Positions 43,665-54,600 of a stretch of 64,000 nt of DNA are shown here, piece after piece. Source of the DNA: Nitzschia sp. pyKryTriq1 (taxonomy: Eukaryota; Bacillariophyta; Bacillariophyceae; Bacillariales; Bacillariaceae); assembly GCA_956465555.1 (NCBI GenBank), contig OY101127.1, forward strand, positions 62,001 through 126,000. The letters are read 5' to 3'. Made by a program: the position numbers and the translations under genes. Positions within the stretch are counted from its first letter, which is position 1. Each line of letters opens with the position of its first letter. The notes beneath the pieces were generated by a model. The model was not told where the DNA came from. It saw only the letters and a program-made list of their open reading frames with translations, and made no database searches.

Positions 43665-45827
43665 TAGATTTAACGACCGGGAAGAAGAAGGGCACTAATA
43701 TAAAATGAAGAACATATATAAAATAGAAATATTATGAGAATTTCCAGGGGCTATTACTTTAATTGCAGAAACTCGTGAATCATTATCATCATCATCATCA
43801 TCATTAGTCCGTGCGTGCAGCCTGCGCTTCGTTCTCACATTCAGAGTGTGCCTGGTACCACCGGTAGTTTTCAAGTACCAGGTACAGGTGGTTGTCTACG
43901 AAGTACATAAGTTCGAAATTCACCACATCACTATCATCCTACCGGGTATCATCATCTCAATCGGCTAGCCCCCCCCCCCCCCCCCCCCCCCGTAGTTTGC
44001 ACGGATTTTATAAAAGAAAAAGGAGGGAAAAAGAAAGGAAAAAGAAGAAGATTGGTGTCACATGCGTTAAATAAAGAAAACAATCCTCCGCGCCTCGTAT
44101 TTTAACGCGCCTTTGAACCTCCCGTGTGCTACCAGCTGATCGCTATCCTAACTGGCAAGTACCACCAGGGTACAACGTAGGGGACGCAAAGCAAAACATC
44201 GTGAGATCTGATGCCATGAAGCGCAAATCATGCTGGATCAAAACTTACCAGATGACAATCTTTTTCCAGATTGGAATCCAAAGAGGAGGAAGATTTAGAT
44301 GTAATAATATTATAGTAGGGATGATAAATCCATGCCATTTGCATGGCATCTGTCTCGTAGGCAATAGATGTGGGCACGTTTTATCCACTGTATGATAAAG
44401 TAAATAACTATTTTATTAGTGGTCAGGGGTCTGATACCACCCCCTTAATATTTGGGGGATGTTGTCAGTACAAAGTGTACAGAATAACGACTTCGGTGGC
44501 GTGGCCCGAAAGTACCGGTACAGAAGTAGTGGCTGCTGTGGGTTATCAGGACTTGATGTGACAAGATAAGTGGTGGTTAATTTATGCAAACCACCCGGCC
44601 GCCGCGGAGAACTAGCACGCATCCGTGCGCAGTGATGCCATGGAATCCATCATCCGTCGGCCGTTGAAGACCATTAGAATGAGACTCGAAAAAGGGCTTA
44701 CACTTGCGCGAGCATGTTGGTAGACCGGCGGGAGGGTGGGGGCGGGCCAATACTAAACATTCCATGTTCACCACACCACCGACTTGGAGGTTGTGCAGAT
44801 TCGTGCACGTAGAAGTATATCCTGCTTCGTCCCACTTTGTTATCTCGGCCTTCCCGGCGTCGACACTCGGCGGCGAGATTACCGCACACGAGACGTTGCT
44901 TCTACTTCTTTGATGTAGTAGCAGCCTTCTGGTTCCGTGACCCGGTAGCGAGTAGAGTTTGTAGAGGAGTCTACGTCGACTTCTGGATACAAGAGGTGCG
45001 GGCTTCTGGATACTAGAGATCTTCTTGGTCTTGCCGGGTCCAGAGGTTCGCCTGCACGTTAGGCTTCTGGATCTTAGTCGCGGTCGGGACTCATTCAATC
45101 GCATGGACTCATTTGACTCAGCACGTCTCGGTAACCTGCCGATTGTGGTAAGCGATGAGGTTTCACATTACTGAACAAGGTTTCAACTTTATTATGCCGG
45201 ATATCGGTTATCTTTATGGATTGATTCTCTATTATGGATTGATTGATTTTGATTGCTTTGATGATGATAAATAATTACATGTATTATGATGATGAGAACG
45301 TATGTGCTGAGCAGTGAGCAGTACTACTGTACCTACTACACGTAAGCGAGCAGGAGTAATCCCGGCAGTGAGGAGAGTGAGGAGTCGTCCTCGTCGCTAC
45401 CGATACTATTCTCTATGGTTGCGGCTGGCTGGCCACCATTATTTCATATATTGCGCTTCTCGCTCCTCCTCTCGCGCTGGTGGTGGCTATTGCGAGTACC
45501 ATATGGTGGTGGCTTTGATGGTATGGATGATGGGTGATTGCTTGATTGAATCTTCAGGAATAAGTACCAAGAAGAAGGATCGTCTGTATTCCAGAGGACT
45601 TGGTGGTGGTTGTGGTGGTTGCGTGGTGGTGGTTCTTGCGTGGGTGGGGTATTATCTATTTGCTTGTGTTGGGATTGGTGCTGGGGGAGGAGAGAAGAGG
45701 ATATTATTGCAACAGGGTCGACGAGAAAAGCGACGACGTGCGAGGAAGAGGAAAAAGTATGATCCTGACACGCCGCCTTCTTCTCGTCATTGTTTTTGGC
45801 GGTTCTTCTCCTTGGTCATCATCTTCT
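43665..45827. other. Long intergenic region with poly-C tract
   Basis: A 23-base poly-C tract (43969-43991). CTTCTGGAT recurs at about 44980, 45003 and 45064. ORFs at 44577-45104 (-) and 45314-46378 (+) are long but show no family features; the second is largely the antisense of the repeat-rich DUF6824 gene. I do not support a gene. Confidence 0.5.
43969..43991 (+). repeat. Poly-C homopolymer, 23 bases
   Basis: Uninterrupted C run directly after CGGCTAG. Length in assemblies is often unreliable. Confidence 0.9.
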
Positions 45828-47601
45828 TTAGTACAACAACCAAGGAACGCGGCCGTGGTGGGGAGTTCCAGCCGCCGCCGCGGCTTGGAGAATTTCGGCT
45901 GCTCGGTGGCGGCGCAATAAATACTGATTATATCCATTCTGCTCATCTTGTTCGGCGGCGGCGGCAGCAGCAGCCCAAAGAGGAGGCGTGGTGCCGGGAA
46001 GGAGCGAAAGGGGATGAGGCGGGCGCGCCGGAGAAAATGACAGAGGCGCAGGACCACCACGATCGTGGCGGCGCAATGAATAATGATTATATCCATTCTG
46101 CTCATCTTGTTCGGCGGCGGCGGCAGCAGCAGCCCAAAGAGGAGGCGTGTTGCCGGGAAGGAGCGAAAGGGGATGAGGAGGGCGCGCCGGAGAAAATGAC
46201 AGAGGCGCAGGGCCACCACGATCACCCTGGTCCGCCATCCTCGCCAACAACAAAGCGCGACGCAGGGCTTCTTGCTCATCATACAGTACTAATCTTTCTT
46301 GAGGAAAGGACCAACAACAAGTTGGAGGATCATGTGGACCTTGCATTCCTCCCTGCTCCTGCTGTCCACGGCGACTGAGCAACAGAAGAGAAGAAGCCAC
46401 TAGCGCCTGGGAGGAGAGGACTGCTGCTGTGGGGTTATGATTGCTAACTCGGGGGTTCTTGTTGACGTTGCCGCCACTTCTTCCACCAGGAAAAGACATC
46501 AGCAGCTTCTCACGATCGGAGCCGCTCGTGTTGTAGTGAGGAGGAGTCCAAAGCAGGGGAGGTCTTCTGCTGCTGCTGCTGCTGCTGCTGAGAGCATGCT
46601 TCTTCATATCATACTCGGCCGCCGCAGCAGCAGCAGTGGCAACACCACTATCACCATTACTGGTGGCGAGACGTCTGTATTTGGGAGGAGAAGAACCACC
46701 ACCAGCATCACCACGACGACCTTCAGGCGGCCCATAGTCGTCCTCCTTCTCTCCTCCCTTGCGTTTATCGGTCATGCGACGAGGAGGACTCGCACCGTCA
46801 GTGATTTGCTCCCGCTCTTTTTCGATGCTTCGGATCTGGTGACGGAAGCTCTGTCGCACTTTTTCTACAGCCACGCAATCCTCCACTTCGCGGTACCTCG
46901 TGTGCGACAAAGAAGAAAACGACGAGTCTGAAGTTCTTGCAGTAGCAGCAGCAGCGGCAGAGGTAGTTCTAGCAGAGCTCGCTACTTCACCACCACCACC
47001 ACCGGGCACTCGTTTCAAGAACCTTCCACCTCGGGATTTGATAGTCTGGACAATTTGGTGTGCCAGGATCAGTTTGCAGTCGAGAGATGATGAAGTCTTC
47101 TTCTCCATGGAAGGCTCGTTGTTGTCGTCCACCACAGTGCAACATTTCTTCGTCATCACGACTTGACGAACCAGATTGCGAAAGTGGATGTTCCCAATGT
47201 ACTCATTGGGGCCGGTGCCTATTGAATATGAGAACGCGAGCGCCGGTGAGGAAATTTTAGAACGAGGAGGGCGAAAGCAGGGATCGCCAAAAGTTGGAAT
47301 AGTCATCACGCCTTGCTGACTTACCTCTCCCAAGAAGTACGTCGTTGTTATTTCGAACCAGATCGACAAGAACATGCTTCCCCTGATGATCGCTCAACGC
47401 GTTCTCATCTGACTTTTTCTCGTTGTTTTCGTCGTCCTCTCCGTCGGGAACAGCAGATACTCCTCCATTGTCCTGCTGGTGCTTGCTTTCGGAATGATCC
47501 TCATCGGTACGAACAATCTCTTTTGGCATTATTTCTGCATCGTCGTTGGGAATGTTGACATTTGTTTCGTTCATCGTTCTTAAGTTGGGGTTGGGGTTCA
47601 A
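45828..47601 (-). CDS. DUF6824 domain protein with internal tandem duplication (555 aa)
   Basis: Exon 1 47601-47325, exon 2 47218-45828, joined in frame across a 106-base intron. The splice makes NNDVLLGRG-TGPNEYIGNIHF, the canonical start of DUF6824, followed by RNLVRQ, LILAHQIVQTIKSRGGRFLK and YREVEDCVAVEKVRQSFRHQ. This small domain is very frequent in diatoms and has no established function; its shape and company suggest regulation or nucleic-acid binding, but that is inference. The N-terminus is acidic and disordered. The C-terminal third is low complexity and carries a perfect-frame 53-residue duplication (DRGGPAPLSFSPARPPHPLS and following; 45907-46224). The opposite strand is open over the same region, a composition artefact. 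Confidence 0.85.
45907..46224. repeat. 159-bp tandem duplication (two units) inside DUF6824 coding region
   Basis: Units 45907-46065 and 46066-46224 differ by only a few substitutions (e.g. ATAAATACTG versus ATGAATAATG). 159 is a multiple of three, so the reading frame is kept. Looks recent. Confidence 0.9.
47219..47324 (-). other. Intron of DUF6824 gene (modelled)
   Basis: Minus strand: donor GTAAGT, acceptor CAATAG, 106 bases, phase 1. The unspliced reading frame continues for several codons into the intron and would lose the domain. Confidence 0.9.
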
Positions 47602-47729
47602 ATATTAATGCTTGCTTGATGATTATCATTCCTCGTTGTTTCGAACGGTAGTACGGCGCTCTTTTGTGCTGATGATTATCATTCCTACTAGTTGTTTCTA
47701 CTGCGGTACAAGTAGTACGAGAAACGCGT

Positions 47730-48038
47730 CTACTTACTAGGATCCTGAGACCATCTCAACGTCACACGCACGTCGTCGAACACAAAGTTTCGAATATAAG
47801 CGCTCGCATACCAGCTCGCAGCACAGCAGAAAAACGTTCCTGTGGTTCGTTCATTACCTTTATTTCCCATAGTGAAAGTGGCGAGACATGCGTCTTCTTC
47901 TTCGCATTCTAAACACCCGGGATCATGTAAACAAAAAGTCTGAGAGTAGTAGATTAGATGATGTTCGTATGTAGCGTAGTTGAGGTTTCTCGAAAAAAGC
48001 GAACTGGTAGAGTTCTTGTCGACAACCTTCTTTTTCAT
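47730..48038 (-). CDS. Cys-rich small hypothetical ORF (102 aa)
   Basis: No family known. It has six Cys in the middle (TFCLHDPGCLECEEEDACLA and FFCCAASWY) and a C-terminus RNFVFDDVRVTLRW that looks folded rather than random. A possible splice acceptor (CTCTCAG) just before TFCLHDPGC suggests the N-terminal part may really be intronic and the exon longer or differently joined. Low confidence; no expression evidence. Confidence 0.25.
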   Translation of the reverse strand: MKKKVVDKNSTSSLFSRNLNYATYEHHLIYYSQTFCLHDPGCLECEEEDACLATFTMGNKGNERTTGTFFCCAASWYASAYIRNFVFDDVRVTLRWSQDPSK

Positions 48039-48079
48039 TTTTTTAATTAATAGTGAAGGTGTCTTGCAGTATCTGGAAC

Positions 48080-48248
48080 GGTTGACAAACTCACAAAAAC
48101 GGGATCAGTCACGTCTGTCCGTCGCGCACGTTTCTTCATTGTGGGCATATATGTGATGATGTCGTATATGACTATATATATGCCTACAATGAAGAAACGT
48201 GCGAGACGGACAGACGTGACAGATTCCGTTTTTGTGAGTTTGTGAACC
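48080..48248. mobile_element. Foldback/MITE-like element, about 72-bp inverted arms
   Basis: The left arm begins GGTTGACAAACTCACAAAAAC and the right arm ends GTTTTTGTGAGTTTGTGAACC; the arms match with a few mismatches through CACGTCTGTCCGTC and CACGTTTCTTCATTGT. The middle is an AT-rich ATATATG spacer of about 20-25 bases. No coding capacity. No target duplication is obvious at the ends. Confidence 0.8.
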
Positions 48249-48322
48249 TTTCCTGCTCTAAGAGTACTGTAGTAATACAGTACCGGGAGAGAGAAACATC
48301 AATTGGTCGTACAGTCGGGTGT

Positions 48323-48371
48323 GCGATTTAACGAGGTCTACGTCAGAACGGCTTCTTCCTCGTTAAATCGC
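48323..48371. repeat. Hairpin, perfect 14-bp stem
   Basis: GCGATTTAACGAGG (48323-48336) pairs perfectly with CCTCGTTAAATCGC (48358-48371), loop 21 bases. Could be transposon ends or a palindrome left by one. Confidence 0.8.
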
Positions 48372-48475
48372 GCCCTATAATGAACGGAAACTACGTAGAA
48401 AATGTACTAGGTTCTACGTACAATGCAAACAATAAGGAACACGTAGAAAATGTACTGACATGCGCGTGGGTTAGA

Positions 48476-48973
48476 CTACTTTGGGCCAAAGAAGGCATTG
48501 ATGCTCGTCTGCCTGCTTCGACTCTTGGCTTCCGCTTCTTTCATTTTGACGCGGCGGTTGTGCGAAAACACTTCATCTCGCGCTTTTTTCAAGAAAAGGA
48601 CCGCACCCGTGGCACCAGAAGAGTCAAGACACTCCTGCAACTCCAGCAGCTTGGCAGTCACCGCAGCATAATCAACTGCAGTCTCCTCCACCTCTTCTTG
48701 CACACTATCATTGTCACTGATCTCTTCTTCTTCCTCATCACTCAAGACTTCACTAATTGTTGTTGCATTGATGACATCAAGCTTTTCAGTGCTGAGATAT
48801 TCTGAAATTTCCTCCGAAGCCTCAAGATTGGCCCATTCCTCCACACTCCTAAGGAGAGTTACGCAATATGCCCCGACACCACCCAGACCTCTCCATGTGA
48901 CCTCGAGCTCCAAAGGAGCGGCGGCCAGACGAAAAAGAACACGAAAGGTCAACCAGCATGGCATAGGTGCCAA
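48476..48973 (-). pseudogene. C-terminal relic of a Tigger/Pogo-type DDE transposase
   Basis: 165 residues. The tail is diagnostic in style rather than by catalytic residues: an acidic SDEEEEEISDNDS stretch, helices AVTAKLLELQECLDSS and FLKKARDEV, and a basic C-terminus ending QTSINAFFGPK, resembling the S-I-x-x-F-F-x-P-K ending of Tigger/jerky-like elements. The DDE core is absent: the ORF begins at 48973 with no continuation upstream. So this is a dead fragment, probably linked to the inverted repeats just downstream. Confidence 0.5.
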
Positions 48974-49585
48974 GTTCTTCTTCCTATAGTATGTATTATC
49001 TGAGAGGTCTTATTTATTTCGATAAATCGTTGTTGGAAATGGAAAGTGCAGGAGACTGAAAATGCACAGTCAACACCACGGTTATCGTAGGAGTAGGCTG
49101 AAGTTAGTACCGGGTGGGCGGGTGGGAGAGTTAAAATAGTTAGTAGTTGTCTCGATTGTTGTCGTTGTTGTTGGCTTAGATGTATGTTCGCAGTCTGCGC
49201 CCATAACAAAGGATTAGCCTGCGCCACTCCAACGAGGTGGAGGAGAAAAGCTTGGTAGTTCGCCATGGTGGAGCAGACGATGCGAGGGAGGAGGCCGATG
49301 TCGCAGTATCTTTCTGTTTGGTATGCAATCCTTCTGGGCCATTCGGGTTATACCGGGTTATAGAATCTAGAGACTTCGGGATCGCCAATCGTTCCAGTAG
49401 GAGTCCACTCGGTCGAAAGCTGGACTTTCCGACTCAACCGATCCGTAGGTAACCTATCGATTATGAGAAGCGCTGAGTCTTCCGCACCCAAAAGGTGAAA
49501 GAACGAACGGTCAGAAGTCACCCAAGCCACATGGCACACAGCCAGAGCAACACTTCCATCATAATATCATTATTCTTCATTCATC
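48974..49585. other. Intergenic spacer
   Basis: Small ORFs on both strands around 48949-49452 overlap each other, with no family features. No gene supported. Confidence 0.45.
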
Positions 49586-50723
49586 ATGATATTCAATTCT
49601 TGCTTCTTCCGCGTCTCTTTCTTTTGTTTTCCAGCATATTGCATCATAGCGCAATACTTGACTAGTATCATCATCATCATCATCACGTTATTGTCAACGA
49701 CGACCATCATCACTATTTCTCCTCCTCCGTCAAGTAATAATATAAAGACTTCGACGATTAGTCTTGACAATCATGAGCATGATGATGATGATCATGATCA
49801 TGATCATACTGCACGAAATGGGTTATCTCTAAGAACATCGCACTCCTCCAAGAAGGTTGATGTTCCTCTCTGGTGCCGGTGCGGCATGATGATAATGATG
49901 ACCATGATGCTGGCCTTTTTGTTGCTGCCGACCAGCACCGTCGCTTTTGCTCCCATTCACAGTGCTCCTTCCTATCATCATCATCATCATCGGACTCCAA
50001 ATACATGCACTACACGTACAAGAAGCACATCATCATCATCATCACGTACTAGTACTACTAGTAGTACTAGTAGTAGCAGTCTCCAAATGTCTTGGGCCGA
50101 AGTGAGCGACTTTTATCAAGCTGCCGTCTTGACGTGCGGTTTCAAGGCTTCTATTGCCGATGGCATTGCCCAAGTCAACGCCTTCCACAACAACAACAAC
50201 AAAAACAACAACAACAAACAGCAGATCCTGGAACTCAAACGCAATCTTGCCTATGTCTTGTATGGAGGTCGTGGGTATCATGTGTCATGTCGAATACCAT
50301 TTAGTCTTTCCCATTTTGTTTGGAACGACCACGACGACCGGCGAAAACAACAATCATGTCGTCGTCTTGGAAAAGGTATTGTTGGATAATTTTGTCACTG
50401 CACCGCTCCTGTGGTTACCACCGGCCTATCTCATCCAGGCGATGATTTACGACCATTCGTGGCAAGAAGGACTGGAAAAGTATTGGCAAGACGTGACGAC
50501 CAAAGGACTCTTGTTCAAGTATTGGACGATTTGGGTTCCGGCCCAAACCATTTCCTTTTCGGTCGTTCCGGATCATTTACGAGTGGCATTCATGGCACTG
50601 ATTAGCTTTTCTTGGTTCATTCTCTTTTCAAGTGTCGCATCCTCTTCCTCCTCTTCCTCCTCCTCGTCATCATCTTCTTCATTACCCGAAGAAGAAAGGG
50701 AGGAGAACAAGAACATGAAGTAG
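49586..50723 (+). CDS. Mpv17/PMP22 family membrane protein, plastid-targeted, with +1 frame break
   Basis: Two overlapping frames together make one Mpv17/PMP22 protein. The N-terminus from 49886 (MMIMMTMMLAFLLLPTSTVA) is a signal peptide followed directly by FAP, an ASAFAP-like motif that targets diatom proteins to the plastid; the earlier Met at 49586 is possible but gives a strange leader. Then WAEVSDFYQAAVLTCGFKAS, ILELKRNLAYVLYGG in frame 1, and MCHVEYHLVFPILFG, VLLDNFVTAPLLWLPPAYLI, YWTIWVPAQTISFSVVPDHL and RVAFMALISFSWFILFSS in frame 2. The last segments are the family signature. The frames switch at about 50267 (TAT GGA G GTC GTG). This is either an assembly error, a real mutation, or an unusual frameshift. 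Mpv17 proteins form channels in organelle membranes. Confidence 0.75.
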
Positions 50724-50805
50724 TAGTGCCGCTGACCGACGCCGCCACCAGCACCATGATGAGCAGCAGCAGCAGCCGCACGAGCAGCACTTGGTAAACA
50801 ACGAA

Positions 50806-50836
<31 letters not shown>

Positions 50837-51619
50837 TTGGAATTATTAGAAACAATATGATCACTTCTTCTCGTACTCCTGCGTAGAATTGTATAGTAGT
50901 ACTACGACTACAGCAGCACCACTGGTTCTTTCTATGATCATGTAGACAGTGCGCTTTTTCGCTTCGCTGCTTTACGATATAGTAGAGTACGTACTAAAGT
51001 ACAGTAGGTACTACTAGAGGGTCGTTACTACTATTTTATGATGATCTTTTTATCGTTCATTCATTCCTCGATCTTGAATCATCATCAGCACGGTCACGTG
51101 AGGCAGTCTTGGGATACTACTACGTGTACTGTACGAAAAGGCGGTGTGATTGATTGGTACGTGTACGCTGTTCGTTGAAGCAGAATACGACGAACAAATA
51201 GAGATCGAACGAGTCGAGTCGTCTCATAGTATGTCATGGCGGGAAATTTTTCGTCGAGGATGACGATGTTGTTACGAGTACATAATATGTCAACCGACAT
51301 TCTCACGGCCGAAATTTGGAACAAAAGAGGCGATGAAAGGAGCAAGGTCCTCCATTTTCATGTGTGGTATATATTTTACACTTTCATCGCGATCGATCGT
51401 CTACAAGTAACGAAGTATAGCGGTATAGCAAATCCATGCCATTCCATTCCAGTCTATTCCATGGCAACATCATATTCAAAAAGGCCGACCCAACAACACA
51501 TAATATATGGCTGATTCCACAATATCAACTCCACCTCTCCAAGAATAGTTGTGAAATCACGTACCGCAGTAGTATATTGCAAAAAGACGGCATAGCAACG
51601 AACGCTCAACAACAAGAAA
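50724..51619. other. Intergenic spacer
   Basis: CAA run near 50800-50835, dispersed repeat copy D (50943-50982), TAC/TAG blocks. No gene seen. Confidence 0.5.
50943..50982 (+). repeat. Dispersed repeat, copy D (fragment)
   Basis: TAGACAGTGCGCTTTTTCGC, then CTGCTTTACGATATAG, matching copies A-C with a 5-base insertion (TTCGC duplicated). Confidence 0.6.
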
Positions 51620-54600
51620 ATGGTGTTTTCTCGATCCGACTGGCAGGAGACTTTATTGACGTCTTCGTTTGAAGACGATGACCATACGGATGCCCATGAT
51701 GATACGAGCGACGACGACGACGATGAAATCATTGATGACAATACCAGTGCCGAAGAAACGTATTATTCTTCCGAAGAATTAATACAGCAACAAGCGGAAG
51801 AACAACAACGTCGTTCTCGCACTCGCCGTGATGAGGATGATGATGAGGATCGTTCTCGGTCGTCCTATTCTGGTCGTAGTAGTTATCAACAAGATCATGA
51901 CGACGATTCACGAGGAGGGACGAGTGTGAGATCATCTTGGAGCCATGAAGAAGGATCGTATCACTCTTCTCGTCGAAGCATATTTGATGAGGAAGAAGGA
52001 GAAGAATCCAAGGGGGATAGTCGGTCGTATTATTCTTCAGAGGCTAGTAGTAGAAGTACAAGTAGAAGTAGAAGTAGAAGTCTAAGAAGTAGGCAAAGTG
52101 GTGGTGAAGACGACGACCAGGAAGAAGAACAAGGGTCTTATCGATCAGGGGAAGACGACAGCAAAGAGGAATCTTATTACTCGGGTAGTCAAAGAAGTGG
52201 TGGAAGTGGTCGTTCATACTCTTCAAGAAGCCAAAGTAGACGATCATCCAACGAGGAGGAGGAGCAGGGATCCTATTATTCCTCTGAAGGACAAGGAAGT
52301 CGATCGTATTATTCGGGAGATGGCGGCGAAGAAGGATCTCACCAAAGTGGATCAGCTAGAAGCCAGGGGGAGGCGGAGGAGGAATACGATCGATCTAGTA
52401 GATCTGGCGATGAAAGATCCTACTACTCCAGTCGCGGGTCGCAATCCGAGAGATCGTATTATTCGGGAGATGGCGGCGAAGAAGGATCGCACCAAAGTGG
52501 ATCAGCTAGAAGCCAAGGGGAGGAGGAAGAGAACGATCGATCTAGTAGATCTGGCGATGAAAGATCCTACTACTCCAGTCGTGGGTCGCAATCCGAGAGA
52601 TCGTATTACTCGGGAGAGGAACAAGGGACTCAATATAGCCGATCATCATCTCAAAGCCATGGCGAGGAGGAAGATCGATCTAGATCTAGTAGATCTAAAC
52701 ATTCTGGCGATGATGCCCGATCTCGTTCTTCCAGTCGTGGGTCTCGTTCTGAACGATCTAGTCGCTCCCGACACAGCCGGCGTCGAGGCTCAGCTTCTAG
52801 TCGCGGTTCGCGATCTCACAAATCGGAAGGACAAGAGGGAGGTGATGATTTTTCGTTTCATGAATCAGTAGGGAGCAATTTGGTCGATCAGCCGATATTC
52901 GAGGAGGACAACGAAGAAGAACAAGAACAGGCAGAAGAAATTGGCGCTTGGCCATCCACGGACGGTGATACCGGAGGCGCTTGGCCAGTATCGATGACGG
53001 CTACCTCCTCCAAGGGTGGTGAAGAAGATGATGATGATGCTTTTGGAGGTATGGATGATGCATTTCCACCGCTGCTTTTGGAACCAACAACTTCGGCTAA
53101 TGTTGTAGATGCATTTGGTGATGCCGGTGCCTTTGGGGACGACTTGTTTGGTGAGAGTTCTGCTCCACCAAAGCCGACGGACCCTCTTGGGAAGATGAGC
53201 TCCGATCCATTCGCTTCGAGTGCATTCGAGAGCGATACTGTACTTTCGTCCAAAAAAGCAGACGCAGATCTTTTTGCTGGGGCTGATTTGTTTGACGAAA
53301 TGCCCAAGCCTTCCAGTGATTTGTTTGGAGAAATTGAGTTTGTTGACGCAGCATTATTTCCCTCACGCGATGAGGTTGATGATGACAAGTTGCCCGAACA
53401 CAAGGAATCTTCAACAGATGGTGCACTACCCACAGATTACAAGACAGGTAGTAGTGAAGCTTTTTCAAAAGACGCAAGGTCCAACGCCGATCGCTCTGGC
53501 GATGGATCAAGGCAGGATAAGAATCTTGGAAAAGAGGATTCCGCATTGGATTCTTTTGCTGCCCATACATTGGGGGATGAAACAATGCAACCTTCTGCAG
53601 GCAAGCCCGGCGTCGACCCATTTGATACTGACATGTTCGGAGCTTCCGTCGGCTCTGCTCCACAAGATCCATTTGCAGAGTTTGCATTCGGAAAGCAAGA
53701 TGACCCGATGAAGCTCGTCGAAGAGTCGCGATCTCAAACCGAGGACAGCTTTGCTACTGCCAACAAATCCACAAGCACAAAAGAAAAAGCAACGGCGGCG
53801 ATAGAGGATGCCAGTTTCATCGATATAGCCGACCACTCAACTGGAGATAAGAATGAAGCGGTCGAAGACTTTGATGAAGATGCCGCTAACGACAATAATG
53901 ATGTGTCAGCGCATTCATCGGAGCTAGATGCAGTAGAAAACGAGAGCAGATCAGAGTCCCCGGAGGAGGAGTCACCTTTGGGTGGTTTTCCAGATGACGA
54001 CTTTCAGTCTGATGGGTCTTTTGAAAATGTTGTGCCAAAGCCCATATCGATGCAAAGTCTCCAATCGGAAGACTTTGGTGACGATTTGTTTGAGAATGAT
54101 TCGTTTGGTTCGGATCCCAAATCGTTCAAAGTGAGCTCGGAATCCAAAAGTGATGATCAGTCTGGCGGTGAAAATAACAAGGATTCGTTTGATGATGACG
54201 ATGACGATTTCTTCGGAAAGCACGAAACATCCAAGAACTCTGCCTTTTTTGACGACGATAATGATCCATTTGGAAAAGGCAGCAAGTCGATCCAGAAATC
54301 ATCGGATGAGGGTTTTGAGGGTAGTTCTTTCGGTAACGATAGACAGAGCGACAAGGACGACGCAGATGATTTTTTTGCCAGCATTGCTTCCAAGAGCATA
54401 ACATCGCACTCGATCTCAACTCGCAATTCAAGAGCAACTAGATCAAGTGGATCGGCCAAGTCATCATCACATGACACTCCAACGGGCAGGGATAGTTTCT
54501 TTGGAGGAGGAGAGGCAGAATCAAGGCAATCTCAAGATGGAACAAGTGACCTTGTGTCAATGGCGTCCAAATTTTCCAAAGGATCCAGATCGTCACGGTC

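Larger units (their letters stand above)
47602..48475. other. Intergenic region with possible small ORF and foldback elements
   Basis: Includes the low-confidence Cys-rich ORF (47730-48038), a large inverted repeat (48080-48248) and a hairpin (48323-48371). The sequence ACGTAGAAAATGTACT occurs twice (near 48391 and 48439). Confidence 0.55.

Noticed and set aside
44577-45104. 175-residue minus-strand ORF
   Set aside because: No family features, no neighbours supporting it, and competing open frames on the other strand. Could be a relic but cannot be supported.
45314-46378. 354-residue plus-strand ORF
   Set aside because: More than half of it is antisense to the DUF6824 gene's low-complexity, duplicated region; no domain features.
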